From: an uncultured Nocardioides sp.
GTDB lineage: Bacteria; Actinomycetota; Actinomycetes; Propionibacteriales; Nocardioidaceae
Length of the DNA: 64,000 nucleotides
NCBI RefSeq assembly: GCF_947489365.1
Contig: NZ_CANLDB010000001.1
Span: forward strand, 62,001 to 126,000
Direction: 5' to 3'
Shown: positions 1 to 9,381 of the stretch, one piece after another
Layout: every line of letters starts with the position of its first letter
Numbering within the stretch: position 1 is the first letter of the stretch
The notes under the pieces: model-generated
What the model saw: the letters and a program-made list of their open reading frames with translations, nothing else
The model's database searches: none
What the model was told of the DNA's origin: nothing
Program-made: the position numbers and the translations under genes

Positions 1-324
1 GTCGATCTCCCGCACGGCCCGGCCGCCCGTCACCCAGGCCCACGGCGCGACGACGAGGGGGAGCCCGCACATCAGGCCGCCGCCGAGCGCGACGATGCCG
101 AGCACCATCGCCGTCGTCGCCGACGGGTGCTTCGGTGGCAGGGGGTGCCCCGGGGCGAACCCCGGCCCGGGGGGACCGGGGTACGCCGGTGGGCCGAAGC
201 CCGGCTGCTGGAAGGGCTGCTGGTACGGCACCTGCTCGTACGGCGACTGCGGGTACGGCCTGGTCCGCCGGTCGTCCTTGGCCAGGGTCGGCCGGTCGTC
301 GGGCGGTGGCTGCGAGTCGTTCAC
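1..324 (-). CDS. Pro-rich membrane protein, N-terminal part (DUF4190-like), truncated by the window edge
   Basis: Minus-strand frame from GTG at 324 gives VNDSQPPPDDRP... followed by a Pro/Gly/Tyr-rich stretch and hydrophobic segments; neighbour of a similar protein. Confidence 0.55.
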   Translation of the reverse strand, partial: MNDSQPPPDDRPTLAKDDRRTRPYPQSPYEQVPYQQPFQQPGFGPPAYPGPPGPGFAPGHPLPPKHPSATTAMVLGIVALGGGLMCGLPLVVAPWAWVTGGRAVREID

Positions 325-355
325 GGGGACGTCCTCCTCGGGTGCGGGACCGGGC

Positions 356-829
356 TCACGGGCTCGCGACCCAGTAGACGAGCGCCGCCACCAGGAGGGC
401 CAGCACCGCGGACCCCAGGGACCCGAGCACGAGGCCGGCGACCGCGGCCCCGCGGCCGGTGAGGGCACCGCCGGAGGCGTCGATCTCCCGGACCACGCGG
501 CGTCCGGTGAGGACCGCGACGGGCGCGGCGAGCAGCGGCACGTAGCAGAGGACCCCGCCGGCGAGGCCGATGACGCCCAGGGTGAGGGCGACCGACGCCG
601 AGGGGTGCTGCACCGGGACGGCGGCGGGCGTCGACAACGGCCCGCGGTGCGGTCCGGCCGGGAACGGCGGGTACGACAGCGGCAGCGGGGAGCCGTCCAC
701 GGCGCCCCAGGGGTAGCTCTCGTACGGCGACGGGCCGGACGACGGCGCCGGCTCGTCCCGGGCCCGGTCCGACCGGCGGTCGGACGCGTCGAGCTCACGC
801 CACCGCTCGGAGGGGTCCAGGTCGCTCAC
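356..829 (-). CDS. Small Pro-rich membrane protein (DUF4190-like)
   Basis: In-frame part of ORF 356..2833: VSDLDPSERWRELDAS...VALTLGVIGLAGGVLCYVPLLAAPVAVLTGRRVVREIDASGGALTGRGAAVAGLVLGSLGSAVLALLVAALVYW. Confidence 0.7.
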   Translation of the reverse strand: MSDLDPSERWRELDASDRRSDRARDEPAPSSGPSPYESYPWGAVDGSPLPLSYPPFPAGPHRGPLSTPAAVPVQHPSASVALTLGVIGLAGGVLCYVPLLAAPVAVLTGRRVVREIDASGGALTGRGAAVAGLVLGSLGSAVLALLVAALVYWVASP

Positions 830-1884
830 GTCGGGGAGTGTGCCTCCTCGGCGGCGGGCGAAACCTCCCACGCGTCCACCTCGGCGAGCAGGCGGGTGCG
901 CAGGTCGTCGGGCATGCGGGCGGCGCGGATGGACATGCGTCCCAGCTCGGCGAGGGTGGCGTCGTCGAGGTCGTGGGCGGCGCGCATCGTGGCGTACTGC
1001 GCCGCGAGGCGGGACCCGAACAGCAGGGGGTCGTCGGCCCCGAGCGCGACGGTCGCCCCGGCGGCCAGCAGCTGCGGCAGGGGCACCGTCCCGAGGTCCG
1101 GGTAGACCCCCAGCGCCACGTTCGACGTGGGGCAGACCTCGAAGGCCACCCCGGCGGACACGGCGCGGTCCAGCAGCGCGGGGTCCTCGGTGGCCCGGAC
1201 CCCGTGGCCGAGGCGGTCGGCGTGGAGCTCGTCGAGGCAGGTGCGCACCGAGGCCGGTCCGAGCAGCTCGCCGCCGTGGGGCAGCAGGGCCAGCCCGGCG
1301 CGCTCCGCGATGGCGAAGGCGCGGGAGAAGTCGGAGGTGCTGCCGCGGCGCTCGTCGTTCGACAGGCCGAAGCCGACGACGCCCTGCCCGGCGTACGCCG
1401 CCGCGAGGCGCGCCAGCGTCCGCGCGTCGAGGGGGTGACGGGTGCGGTTGGCGGCGATGACGACGGCGACCGGGAGGCCGGTGGCGGCGGTGGTGTCGGC
1501 CGCGGCGTCGAGCACCAGGTCGGTGAACGCGGTGATCCCGCCGAAGCGGGCGGCGTACCCGCTCGGGTCGACCTGGATCTCCAGCCAGCGCCCGCCGTCG
1601 GCGACGTCGTCCTCGGCCGCCTCCCGGACCAGCCGGCGGACGTCGTCGGGGGTGCGCAGCACCGACCGCGCCACGTCGTAGAGGCGCTGGAAGCGGAACC
1701 AGCCCTTCTCGTCGGCCGCCGACAGCTGCGGGGGCCACGCGGAGACGAGCGAGTCCGGCAGGTGGATCCCGTCGCGCGCCGCCAGCTCGAGCAGGGTGCC
1801 GTGCCGCATCGACCCGGTGAAGTGCAGGTGGAGGTGGGCCTTGGGCAGCGTGTCGAGCCGGCGGCGCGGCGGGCTGTCGGTCAC
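826..1884 (-). CDS. Adenosine deaminase family protein
   Basis: LPKAHLHLHFTGSMR, LPHGGELLGP, DRLGHGVRATEDP, LGADDPLLF motifs. Confidence 0.92.
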   Translation of the reverse strand: MTDSPPRRRLDTLPKAHLHLHFTGSMRHGTLLELAARDGIHLPDSLVSAWPPQLSAADEKGWFRFQRLYDVARSVLRTPDDVRRLVREAAEDDVADGGRWLEIQVDPSGYAARFGGITAFTDLVLDAAADTTAATGLPVAVVIAANRTRHPLDARTLARLAAAYAGQGVVGFGLSNDERRGSTSDFSRAFAIAERAGLALLPHGGELLGPASVRTCLDELHADRLGHGVRATEDPALLDRAVSAGVAFEVCPTSNVALGVYPDLGTVPLPQLLAAGATVALGADDPLLFGSRLAAQYATMRAAHDLDDATLAELGRMSIRAARMPDDLRTRLLAEVDAWEVSPAAEEAHSPT

Positions 1885-1893
1885 GGGCTCGAC

Positions 1894-3177
1894 TCAGCCC
1901 GCCAGCTTCTCGGCCGCCGCGAGCCGGGCGCAGACGCAGAAGGCCTCCATCGCCTCGACGACCGACGGCAGCGACGGGAAGGTGGGGGCGAGGCGGATGT
2001 TGCGGTCCTCGGGGTCCCGGCCGTACGGAAAGGCCGAGCCGGCGGGGGTCAGGGCGACGCCGGCGTCCTTCGCCAGGGCGATGACGCGGCTCGCGGTGCC
2101 GGGCAGGACGTCGACGCTGACGAAGTAGCCGCCGAGGGGGCGGGTCCACTCCGCGATGCCCAGCCCGCCGAGCTGCTCGCCGAGCACGCGGTCGACCTCG
2201 GCGAACTTCGGCGCCACCAGGTCGCGGTGCTTCGCCATGTGGTCGCGGACGCCCTGCGCGGAGCCGAACAGCTGCGCGTGGCGCAGGTGGTTGACCTTGT
2301 CGGGCCCGATGGCGCCCTGGCCGAGGTGGTGCAGGTACCACTCGACGGTCGCGGGGGAGCCGGCGAGGAAGCCGACCCCGGCGCCCGCCCAGCTGATCTT
2401 CGAGGTCGAGGCGAACATCACGACCCGCTCGGGGTTGCCGGCCGCGGCCGCCGCGGCGAGGAGGTCGGCGCTGGCGACCTCGTCGTCGGTGAGGTGGTGC
2501 AGGGCGTAGGCGTTGTCCCACAGCACGGTGAAGTCGGGCGCGGCGGTCGGCATCGCGGCGAGCCGGTCGGCCGTCGCCTGGGAGACGACGGTGCCCGTCG
2601 GGTTCGCGTACGTCGGGACCACCCACATGCCCTTCACGGACGGGTCGTCGGCGACGAGCCGCTCGACGACGTCCATGTCGGGGCCCTCGTCGGTCTGGGG
2701 GACGGCGACCATGTCGATGCCGAACCAGTCCAGGAGGGTGAAGTGGCGGTCGTAGCCGGGGGAGGGGCACAGGAAGGTGACGCGCTCCTCGCGTCCCCAG
2801 GGGCGCTCGCTGGTCGGGCCGCCCTTGATCCACAGGTCGGCGAGGACCTCGCGCATCAGGACCAGGCTCGAGTTGCCCGAGGCGACGAGCTGCGCGGTCG
2901 GGACGCCGAGCAGCTCCGCGAAGATGGAGCGCAGGTCGGCGAGGCCGGCCAGCCCGCCGTAGTTGCGGACGTCCGTGCCGGACGAGTCCTTCGTGGCGCT
3001 CGGCAGGCCCAGCAGGCCGTCGGCGAGGTCGAGCTGCTCCGGCGCGGGCTTGCCGCGCGTGAGGTCGAGGGACAGTCCCTTCGCGGCGAGGGCGTCGTAC
3101 GCCGCGCGGGCGTCGTCACGGAAGGCGGCGAGCGCCTCGGGGGAGCGGTCGGTGAGGGCGGGGGTCTCGGCGGTCAC
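1894..3177 (-). CDS. Class I/II (MocR-like/AspAT) aminotransferase
   Basis: GTG start at 3177; VPTYANPTGTVVSQ, FASTSKISWAGAGVGF (PLP lysine region). Confidence 0.88.
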   Translation of the reverse strand: MTAETPALTDRSPEALAAFRDDARAAYDALAAKGLSLDLTRGKPAPEQLDLADGLLGLPSATKDSSGTDVRNYGGLAGLADLRSIFAELLGVPTAQLVASGNSSLVLMREVLADLWIKGGPTSERPWGREERVTFLCPSPGYDRHFTLLDWFGIDMVAVPQTDEGPDMDVVERLVADDPSVKGMWVVPTYANPTGTVVSQATADRLAAMPTAAPDFTVLWDNAYALHHLTDDEVASADLLAAAAAAGNPERVVMFASTSKISWAGAGVGFLAGSPATVEWYLHHLGQGAIGPDKVNHLRHAQLFGSAQGVRDHMAKHRDLVAPKFAEVDRVLGEQLGGLGIAEWTRPLGGYFVSVDVLPGTASRVIALAKDAGVALTPAGSAFPYGRDPEDRNIRLAPTFPSLPSVVEAMEAFCVCARLAAAEKLAG

Positions 3178-3208
3178 GGGCCCATCGTCGCACCGTCGCC
3201 GAGGCCGG

Positions 3209-3238
3209 TTCGACTTGGTCCGAGCGCCCCCGTACAGT
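3209..3238 (+). promoter_or_regulatory. Candidate sigma70-type promoter for tRNA-Trp/secE/nusG
   Basis: TTCGAC - 18 bp - TACAGT. Confidence 0.5.
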
Positions 3239-3296
3239 AAGGGTTTGGTGTCCGAGGGACGGGGATGCAGCGCGCTGCGAACCCCCCAGGACCCGG

Positions 3297-3369
3297 AGGG
3301 CACTAGCTCAACTGGCAGAGCATCGGTCTCCAAAACCGAAGGTTGGGGGTTCAAGTCCCTCGTGCCCTG
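3297..3369 (+). tRNA. tRNA-Trp (CCA)
   Basis: AGGGCAC...TCTCCAAAACC...GGTTCAAGTCCCTCGTGCCCTG; acceptor AGGGCAC/GTGCCCT pairs; upstream of secE. Confidence 0.95.
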
Positions 3370-3401
3370 CGACACGACGACGAAGCGGAAGGTGGACGAG
3401 C

Positions 3402-3662
3402 GTGGCCGACAGCAGCGCAGTGCGCAGCTCCCGGGACGACTCGCGCGGTGACGGCCCCGGAGGCAAGCGCACCGACCCGATCACCTTCCTGAAGCAGGTC
3501 GTCGCCGAGCTCCGCAAGGTGGTGTGGCCGACCCAGCAGCAGCTGGTCACCTACTTCATCGTGGTGATGGTCTTCGTGCTCTTCATGATCGCGTTGGTCT
3601 CGGTGCTGGACCTCGCCTTCGGGCAGCTGGTCTTCGAGATCTTCGCGCGCGACGGCTCCTAG
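3402..3662 (+). CDS. secE: Preprotein translocase subunit SecE
   Basis: [50 protein letters not shown]; adjacent nusG. Confidence 0.97.
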   Translation: MADSSAVRSSRDDSRGDGPGGKRTDPITFLKQVVAELRKVVWPTQQQLVTYFIVVMVFVLFMIALVSVLDLAFGQLVFEIFARDGS

Positions 3663-3727
3663 CCGCCCCCGCACCCACACCACCGGGGCCAGGCCCCACA
3701 CCCGATCAGATCCGAGGTAGCACAGCC

Positions 3728-4594
3728 GTGTCCGAGCAGTACGACGCAGACGTCGAGACCGACGAGTCCGAGGCCGACGAGGCCGAGGCCCAGGTCATCA
3801 CGGACCCCGAGAGCCCGGACGGCGCCGAGTCGACCACCATCGTGGAGCCGATCGAGCCGCTGGAGCCCCTTGAGGACGTCGAGACCGAGACCGTCGAGGA
3901 CGCCGTCGGCGGTGACTCCGACGACGACTCCGACGACGAGGAGGCCGGTCCCGAGGACCCCCTCGAGGCCTTCCGCCGCGAGCTGTGGGCCAAGCCCGGT
4001 GACTGGTTCGTCGTGCACACCTACTCCGGCATGGAGAACAGGGTCCGCGCGAACCTCGAGAACCGGATCATCTCCCTCAACATGGAGGAGCTGATCCACG
4101 AGATCGTCGTGCCGACCGAGACGGTCGCCGAGATCAAGAACGGCCAGCGCAAGATGGTCCGCCGCACGGTGCTCCCCGGCTACGTCCTGGTCCGCATGGA
4201 CCTGACCGACGAGTCCTGGTCCGCCGTCCGCCACACCCCGTCCGTGACGGGCTTCGTGGGCCACAGCCACCAGCCGGTGCCGCTGAGCATGAGCGAGGTC
4301 GAGAACATGCTCGCCCCCGCCGTCCTCGCCGCCGCCGAGTCCGAGGCCGCCGCCGCGGGTCAGGGCTCCGGCTCGGGCTCGGGTGGCTCCGCCACGACCG
4401 CGCGCAAGCCGGCCATCGAGGTCGCCGACTTCGACGTCCAGGACTCCGTCATGGTCGTCGACGGCCCGTTCGCCACGCTCCACGCGACGATCACCGAGAT
4501 CAACGCGGAGTCGCAGCGGGTCAAGGCGCTCGTCGAGATCTTCGGCCGGGAGACCCCGGTCGAGCTGAGCTTCAACCAGATTCAAAAGGTCTGA
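3728..4594 (+). CDS. nusG: Transcription termination/antitermination protein NusG
   Basis: GTG start; acidic N-terminal extension then [70 protein letters not shown]. Confidence 0.97.
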   Translation: MSEQYDADVETDESEADEAEAQVITDPESPDGAESTTIVEPIEPLEPLEDVETETVEDAVGGDSDDDSDDEEAGPEDPLEAFRRELWAKPGDWFVVHTYSGMENRVRANLENRIISLNMEELIHEIVVPTETVAEIKNGQRKMVRRTVLPGYVLVRMDLTDESWSAVRHTPSVTGFVGHSHQPVPLSMSEVENMLAPAVLAAAESEAAAAGQGSGSGSGGSATTARKPAIEVADFDVQDSVMVVDGPFATLHATITEINAESQRVKALVEIFGRETPVELSFNQIQKV

Positions 4595-4597
4595 GCG

Positions 4598-4623
4598 ACT
4601 TTCCCGAGCCTGCGAGGGAAAGT
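4598..4623 (+). terminator. Hairpin after nusG
   Basis: ACTTTCCC-gagcctgcga-GGGAAAGT perfect 8-bp stem. Confidence 0.5.
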
Positions 4624-4820
4624 TCGGCGAAGAGGTCGAGGAGCGTCGACGCAGCCAGGAGCTTGCGACGGGCTGCGTGACGCGTCTCGAGACCCGGTGA
4701 GGCGAGAAGCATCCCGGGGAATCGCCCGAAGCACAGGCGTCCGGCACCATAGGACGCTGCACGAAGGAAACCGTGGCAGGGGCACCCGCCCCGACATGAC
4801 CACACGAGAGAGAGGGCGAC

Positions 4821-5249
4821 ATGCCTAGCAAGAAGAAGGTCGCTGCGCTGGTCAAGGTGCAGCTCCAGGCCGGTGCTGCGACGCCGGCTCCGCCGGTCGG
4901 TACCGCGCTCGGTCCGCACGGCGTGAACATCATGGAGTTCTGCAAGGCGTACAACGCCCAGACGGAGTCCATGCGCGGCAACGTGATCCCCGTCGAGATC
5001 ACCATCTTCGAGGACCGTTCGTTCACGTTCGTCACGAAGACCCCGCCGGCCGCCGAGCTGATCAAGAAGGCCGCCGGTCTCGCGAAGGGCTCCAGCACGC
5101 CGCACACCGACAAGGTCGGCAAGCTGACGAAGGACCAGGTCCGCGAGATCGCGACGACCAAGCTCCCCGACCTCAACGCCAACGACGTCGAGGGCGCCAT
5201 GAAGATCGTCGAGGGGACCGCCCGCTCCATGGGCGTCACCACCGAGTGA
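4821..5249 (+). CDS. rplK: 50S ribosomal protein L11
   Basis: [38 protein letters not shown]. Confidence 0.98.
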   Translation: MPSKKKVAALVKVQLQAGAATPAPPVGTALGPHGVNIMEFCKAYNAQTESMRGNVIPVEITIFEDRSFTFVTKTPPAAELIKKAAGLAKGSSTPHTDKVGKLTKDQVREIATTKLPDLNANDVEGAMKIVEGTARSMGVTTE

Positions 5250-5347
5250 TCTCCACCCCCTAGCTCCACCCCCAGCTCAGATCCGCACGACCGTGGGAGA
5301 GCCACGCGCTGGCTCACGCACCACGCCGTCCAGGAGGGACGTTTCCT

Positions 5348-6064
5348 ATGCAGCGCAGCAAGACCTACCGGGCCGCCGTCGAGACCTACGACCGCGACGC
5401 CATCCACTCGCCGTACTCCGCGATCGCGATCGCGAAGGACGTGGCCAAGAAGAAGTTCGACGAGACCGTCGACGTCGTCATGCGTCTCGGGGTCGACCCC
5501 CGCAAGGCCGACCAGATGGTCCGCGGCACGGTCAACCTGCCCCACGGCACCGGCAAGACCGCCCGCGTGCTCGTCTTCGCGAACGCCGAGAAGGCCGACG
5601 CCGCCCGTGAGGCCGGCGCCGACTTCGTCGGTGGCGACGACATGATCGAGAAGGTCAACGGCGGCTGGCTCGACTTCGACGCCGTCGTCGCGACTCCCGA
5701 CATGATGGGCAAGGTCGGTCGCCTCGGCCGCGTGCTCGGCCCCCGCGGCCTCATGCCGAACCCGAAGACCGGCACCGTGACCCCCGACGTCGCGAAGGCC
5801 GTGTCCGACATCAAGGGCGGCAAGATCGAGTTCCGGGTCGACCGCCACTCGAACCTGCACTTCATCATCGGCAAGGCGTCGTTCGACCAGGCCCAGCTGG
5901 CCGAGAACTACGCCGCCGCCCTCGAGGAGGTGCTGCGGCTCAAGCCGGCCAGCTCCAAGGGCCGCTACATCCGCAAGATCACGGTGTCGACGACCATGGG
6001 CCCCGGCGTCCAGGTCGACCCGAACCGCACCAAGGACGTGGCGTCGGCCGACGAGACCGACTGA
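5348..6064 (+). CDS. rplA: 50S ribosomal protein L1
   Basis: [40 protein letters not shown]. Confidence 0.98.
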   Translation: MQRSKTYRAAVETYDRDAIHSPYSAIAIAKDVAKKKFDETVDVVMRLGVDPRKADQMVRGTVNLPHGTGKTARVLVFANAEKADAAREAGADFVGGDDMIEKVNGGWLDFDAVVATPDMMGKVGRLGRVLGPRGLMPNPKTGTVTPDVAKAVSDIKGGKIEFRVDRHSNLHFIIGKASFDQAQLAENYAAALEEVLRLKPASSKGRYIRKITVSTTMGPGVQVDPNRTKDVASADETD

Positions 6065-6127
6065 CCCTCACCTCCCGCACGTCGTACGACGGCCCGCCCC
6101 GACCCCGTGGCGGGCCGTTCGTCGTCC

Positions 6128-6662
6128 TGACAGCGTCGGAGATCGACGTGCGAGGCCGGCCACGGCCGAGCCACGAGATCCGGTGAGGGGCGGGGCCGGC
6201 GTTCGTGGCGCGGGGTCTCGTGGCTCCTCGCCAGGGCTCGGAGCGCCTCGACCTCCGGGGGTGGGGAGATCGAGGTGCGAGGCCGGCCACGGCCGAGCCA
6301 CCAGATCCGGTGAGGGGCGGGGCCGGCGTTCGTGGCTCGGGGTCTCGTGGCTCCTCGCCGGGGCTCGGAGCGCCTCGACCTCCGGGGGCTGCGGAGATCG
6401 AGGTGCGAGGCCGGCCACGGCCGAGCCACGAGATCCGGCGAGGGCCGTTCGTCGTCGCGGGTTCTGCCGGTGGTCTCGACGACACGGACCCGCCGGCGCG
6501 GGTCTGCTGCTCGACCGGCGGTGGGGCTGGGCGTTCGTGGCGCGGGGTCTCGTGGCTCCTCGCCGGGGCTCGGAGCGCCTCGACCTCCGGGGGTTGCGGA
6601 GATGGAGGTGCGGGGCCGGCCGCGGCCGAGCCACGAGATCCGGCGAGCGACGTTCGTCAATG
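6128..6662. repeat. Intergenic repeat block: about 120-bp imperfect-palindrome repeats (family B) with an embedded family A element
   Basis: Repeated GAGATCGAGGTGCGAGGCCGGCCACGGCCGAGCCACGAGATCCGG ... GGGGTCTCGTGGCTCCTCGCCGGGGCTCGGAGCGCCTCGACCTCCGGGGG. Confidence 0.9.
6467..6521. repeat. Family A palindromic element, copy 1
   Basis: ccggtggtctcgacgacacggacccgccggcgcgggtctgctgctcgaccggcgg. Confidence 0.85.
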
Positions 6663-6672
6663 CGGCTGTCCC

Positions 6673-6727
6673 ACGGTGGTCTCGACGACGCGGACCCGCC
6701 GGCGCGGGTCTGCTGCCCGACCAGCGG
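6673..6727. repeat. Family A palindromic element, copy 2
   Basis: cggtggtctcgacgacgcggacccgccggcgcgggtctgctgcccgaccagcgg. Confidence 0.85.
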
Positions 6728-6746
6728 AGCTGGGGGACCGTCCGAT

Positions 6747-6776
6747 TTGGCCCGCCCCGCACCACGCCCGTACTGT
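6747..6776 (+). promoter_or_regulatory. Candidate promoter for rplJ-rplL
   Basis: TTGGCC - 18 bp - TACTGT. Confidence 0.6.
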
Positions 6777-6784
6777 TGTCCGCT

Positions 6785-6925
6785 GTAGCCGAAGACCGCC
6801 GGTCGGCCGCCCCGCGAGGGGAGGCCCGAAGGCCCCGGGAGACCGGGCGACCCGCGCAGGTGACACCGAGTGAGTGGCGCTCCGCGCCGTACGCCCTGTG
6901 CACCTGCACGGGGCGTTCTGCATTC
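6785..6925 (+). promoter_or_regulatory. Ribosomal protein L10 leader RNA (approximate bounds)
   Basis: Position directly 5' of rplJ; gccgaagaccgccggtcggc... and CGCCCTGTGCACCTGCACGGGGCGTTCTGCATTCT terminal hairpin typical of actinobacterial L10 leaders. Confidence 0.75.
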
Positions 6926-7008
6926 TCACGGGTCCTCCGCCGGGCGGGACGCGGCCGGGTACGGGCAGCCGCCCGCACCTCACGCACCGACCACGACGAA
7001 GGAGACCC

Positions 7009-7671
7009 ATGGCGCGAGCTGACAAGGACGCCGCGGTCGCCGAGATCACCGACTCGTTCACCAACGCCTCCGGCGCTGTGCTGACCGAGTACCGGGGTCT
7101 CGACGTCAAGCAGCTGCAGGATCTGCGCCGCGCGCTGGGCGACAACGCCAGCTACGCGGTCGTGAAGAACACCCTCGCCAAGATCGCCGCCAACCGCGCG
7201 GGGATCCAGGGGTTCGACGACCTCCTCACCGGCCCGACCGCCATCGCCTTCATCAGCGGTGACGTCGTCGAGGCCGCCAAGGGCCTGCGCGACTTCGCGA
7301 AGGCCAACCCGGCCCTCGTGATCAAGGGCGGGATCCTGGACGGCAACCCCGTGGACGCTGCCGAGGTGGCCAAGCTGGCCGACCTCGAGTCCCGCGAGGT
7401 GCTCCTGGGCAAGATGGCCGGCGCGATGCTGGCCTCGCTGTCCCAGGCCGTCTACCTGCTCAACGCCCCGATCTCCCAGATGGCCCGGCTCGCCGGGGCG
7501 CTGGAGGCGAAGGCGACCGAGGACCCGTCGGTCCTCGCGGGCGGAGCCGGTACGCCGGCCGAGGAGCCCGCCGAGCAGCCCGCCGAGGAGCCGGCCGCCG
7601 AGGCGACCAGCGACGACAGCGACAGCAGCAGCGACGACAGCGACACCGGGGCCGAGTCCACCGAGGCCTGA
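7009..7671 (+). CDS. rplJ: 50S ribosomal protein L10 with acidic Ser/Glu-rich C-terminal tail
   Basis: [43 protein letters not shown]; tail [38 protein letters not shown]. Confidence 0.97.
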   Translation: MARADKDAAVAEITDSFTNASGAVLTEYRGLDVKQLQDLRRALGDNASYAVVKNTLAKIAANRAGIQGFDDLLTGPTAIAFISGDVVEAAKGLRDFAKANPALVIKGGILDGNPVDAAEVAKLADLESREVLLGKMAGAMLASLSQAVYLLNAPISQMARLAGALEAKATEDPSVLAGGAGTPAEEPAEQPAEEPAAEATSDDSDSSSDDSDTGAESTEA

Positions 7672-7718
7672 GCACCACCCCCACCCACACCACGCACCAC
7701 CCACGGAAGGAAGCCACC

Positions 7719-8105
7719 ATGGCCAAGCTCTCCACCGCAGACCTCCTCGACTCCTTCAAGGAGATGACCCTTCTCGAGCTCAGCGAGTTCGTGAAGGAGT
7801 TCGAGGAGACCTTCGGCGTCACCGCCGCCGCTCCGGTCGCCGCCGCCCCCGCCGCCGGCGCTCCCGCCGCCGGCGCCGAGGCCGCTGCCGAGCAGGACGA
7901 GTTCGACGTCGTCCTCGAGGCCGCCGGTGACAAGAAGATCAACGTCATCAAGGAGGTGCGCGCCCTGACCTCCCTCGGCCTGAAGGAGGCCAAGGACCTC
8001 GTCGAGTCGGCCCCCAAGCCGATCCTCGAGAAGGTCGCGAAGGACGTCGCCGAGAAGGCCAAGGAGTCCCTCGAGGGCGCCGGCGCCACCGTCACCCTCA
8101 AGTGA
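7719..8105 (+). CDS. rplL: 50S ribosomal protein L7/L12
   Basis: [43 protein letters not shown]. Confidence 0.98.
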   Translation: MAKLSTADLLDSFKEMTLLELSEFVKEFEETFGVTAAAPVAAAPAAGAPAAGAEAAAEQDEFDVVLEAAGDKKINVIKEVRALTSLGLKEAKDLVESAPKPILEKVAKDVAEKAKESLEGAGATVTLK

Positions 8106-8142
8106 CGCACGCCGGCCACGGCCGGCACTGACACACCGCGCA

Positions 8143-8177
8143 CGAGGGCGGTCACCCCATCGGGGTGACCGCCCTCG
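8143..8177 (+). terminator. Intrinsic-like terminator hairpin after rplL
   Basis: CGAGGGCGGTCACCCC-atc-GGGGTGACCGCCCTCG perfect 16-bp stem. Confidence 0.85.
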
Positions 8178-8275
8178 TCGTGCGTCCGGACCACGTGAGC
8201 GCCCGGGCGCACGTCGCGTCGATGCTCGTGACGCACGTCACGGATCACGGCTCGGCCTCACTCGGTGACTGCCTG

Positions 8276-8305
8276 TTTACTCACTGGTAACCCGACCACT
8301 AGCAT
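8276..8305 (+). promoter_or_regulatory. Candidate mce promoter with TTAC-N6-GTAA palindrome over the -35 region
   Basis: TTTACT - 18 bp - TAGCAT; TTACTCACTGGTAA at 8277-8290. Confidence 0.45.
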
Positions 8306-8428
8306 TCACCGGCGGACCAGGGTGAGACGGACGTAACCTTGCGCCGTTCGTCACGTTGAAGCATCGGCCGGTTCGGGGGTCCCGGGGATGTCGACCGGGA
8401 CGACGACGCGCACAGAGAGGGGGACCGG

Positions 8429-9379
8429 ATGGGTGTCGAGATCGCAGTCGAGGGACTGACGAAGTCGTTCGGCAAGCAGCTGATCTGGGGTGACGTCACC
8501 CTGACGATCCCCGCCGGCGAGATCTGCGTGATGCTCGGTCCCTCCGGGACGGGCAAGTCCGTGTTCCTCAAGGCCCTCATCGGCCTGCTGAAGCCCGACC
8601 GGGGCTCCATCGTCATCGAGGGCACCGACATCGCGACCTGCAAGGAGCGCGACCTCTACGAGATCCGCAAGCTCTTCGGCGTCCTGTTCCAGGACGGCGC
8701 GATGTTCGGGTCCATGAACCTGTACGACAACGTCGCCTTCCCGCTGCGCGAGCACACGAAGAAGACCGAGTCCGAGGTCCGCGACGTCGTCATGGAGAAG
8801 ATGGACCTCGTCGGCCTGCTCGGCTCCGAGGACAAGCTCCCCGGCGAGATCTCCGGCGGCATGCGCAAGCGCGCCGGCCTGGCCCGCGCGCTGGTGCTGG
8901 ACCCCGAGATCGTGCTCTTCGACGAGCCGGACTCCGGGCTCGACCCGGTCCGCACCGCGTTCCTCAACCAGCTCATCGTCGACCTGAACGCGCAGATCGA
9001 CGCGACGTTCCTCATCGTCACCCACGACATCAACACCGCCCGGACGGTCCCGGACAACATCGGCCTGCTCTACCACAAGCACCTCGCCATGTTCGGGCCC
9101 CGCGAGATGCTGCTGAGCTCCGAGGAGCCGGTGGTCCGGCAGTTCCTGAACGCCCAGCGCGTCGGCCCGATCGGCATGTCCGAGGAGAAGGACGCCGACG
9201 AGCTGGAGGCCGAGAAGGACCAGGAGCTCCCGCCCCTGCCTCCCATCCCGCTCCAGATCGAGCCCTCCAACGGCATCCCGCGGCGGAGCCAGCGCGAGCC
9301 CGGGGGCTGGTGCCGTGACAACGGCATCACGCCGCCGCCCGGGTCGTTCGAGGACGAGAACGCAGCGGTGGGGGCCTGA
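8429..9379 (+). CDS. ABC transporter ATP-binding protein (MlaF/Mkl-like), Mce system
   Basis: GPSGTGKSVFLKALIGLL, ISGGMRKRAGLARALVLDPEIVLFDEPDSGLDPVRT; followed by two YrbE permeases. Confidence 0.93.
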   Translation: MGVEIAVEGLTKSFGKQLIWGDVTLTIPAGEICVMLGPSGTGKSVFLKALIGLLKPDRGSIVIEGTDIATCKERDLYEIRKLFGVLFQDGAMFGSMNLYDNVAFPLREHTKKTESEVRDVVMEKMDLVGLLGSEDKLPGEISGGMRKRAGLARALVLDPEIVLFDEPDSGLDPVRTAFLNQLIVDLNAQIDATFLIVTHDINTARTVPDNIGLLYHKHLAMFGPREMLLSSEEPVVRQFLNAQRVGPIGMSEEKDADELEAEKDQELPPLPPIPLQIEPSNGIPRRSQREPGGWCRDNGITPPPGSFEDENAAVGA

Positions 9380-9381
9380 GG

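Noticed and set aside
838-3240. 800-aa plus-strand ORF over the adenosine deaminase and aminotransferase genes
   Set aside because: Antisense to two well-supported genes; Gly/Arg/Val-rich artifact.
5965-7704. 579-aa minus-strand ORF across rplA end, repeats and rplJ
   Set aside because: Open only because of high GC; repeated Arg/Pro/Ser peptides come from the intergenic DNA repeats and the antisense of rplJ.
8160-8428. Possible riboswitch upstream of the mce ATPase
   Set aside because: No recognisable conserved riboswitch motif; the dyad is better explained as an operator.
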